NCBI GenBank assembly: GCA_022695795.1
Contig: MU404247.1
Coordinates: forward strand, 1-35,171
DNA length: 35,171 bases
Reading direction: 5' to 3'
Source of the DNA: Biscogniauxia marginata
Lineage: Eukaryota > Ascomycota > Sordariomycetes > Xylariales > Xylariaceae
Position 1 is the first letter of the stretch. Every line of letters begins with the position of its first letter. This document shows, in pieces, positions 34,936 to 35,171 of the stretch. A model generated the notes under the pieces. The model saw only the letters and a list, made by a program, of their open reading frames with translations. It was not told where the DNA came from and did no database searches. The translations under genes were made by a program, and so were the position numbers.

Positions 34936-35076
34936 CATTACTCTTTTCGACGGCATGGGCATTAAAACGTGGCTTAAAATACTCGTTATCCGCATTACTA
35001 TGAACCATAAACTTAAAACTAAACATTCATCCTTTTTATAATAACCAAATTAACCTTATATTATTAACTTTTAAAC

Positions 35077-35079
<3 letters not shown>
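34936..35079. other. Hydrolase 3' flank, turning AT-rich
   Basis: Ordinary composition persists for about 90 bases past the stop codon, then gives way to AT-rich sequence around 35,030. No further gene begins here. Confidence 0.55.

Positions 35080-35171
<92 letters not shown>
35080..35171. repeat. (ATT)n microsatellite at the right edge
   Basis: About thirty uninterrupted ATT triplets run off the end of the window, probably where assembly ended. Confidence 0.95.

Overview
The window looks like a nuclear scaffold from a filamentous ascomycete (Pezizomycotina). Three things point there: short GT-AG introns with CTAAC/CTGAC branch sites, a fungal highly reducing PKS-NRPS gene, and long AT-saturated blocks with the dinucleotide bias of repeat-induced point mutation (RIP: CpA/TpG nearly absent, TpA abundant, CpG relatively spared). 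Both ends run into microsatellites and there is one 98-N gap, so this may be a complete scaffold that broke at simple repeats. No species can be named.

Layout. Positions 1 to about 19,700 are a RIP-degraded graveyard of DNA transposons with no intact gene. It holds hAT transposase ghosts on both strands, non-autonomous hAT-like elements (one nested in another, both with 8-bp target duplications), a second group of TIR elements whose ends carry ATAAGCGAG, a near-perfect 560-bp palindrome, and a 17-bp minisatellite around the gap. Composition changes abruptly near 19.7 kb. Positions 19,839-34,935 form an island of ordinary composition with two divergently arranged intact genes. Beyond about 35,030 the sequence is AT-rich again and ends in (ATT)n.

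The island. On the minus strand lies one six-exon gene (32,547 to 19,839) for a predicted 4,073-residue hybrid synthase: KS-AT-DH-MT-(pseudo-ER)-KR-ACP-C-A-T-R. Every core catalytic motif except enoyl reductase is visible. About 1.5 kb away, on the plus strand, is a 280-residue FSH1/LovG-type serine hydrolase (34,093-34,935). The likely scheme is that the synthase builds a methylated reduced polyketide, amidates it with one amino acid and releases it through the R domain, while the hydrolase unloads stalled chains or acts just after release. No trans-acting enoyl reductase, P450, transporter or regulator lies in the window, so the cluster is minimal, truncated or dispersed.

The most unusual observation is that two of the five synthase introns (156 and 159 nt) are about 84% identical along their whole length, while the exons around them are unrelated. 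That is the pattern of introner-like elements, introns that multiply by copying. The other three introns (52, 53 and 67 nt) are ordinary.
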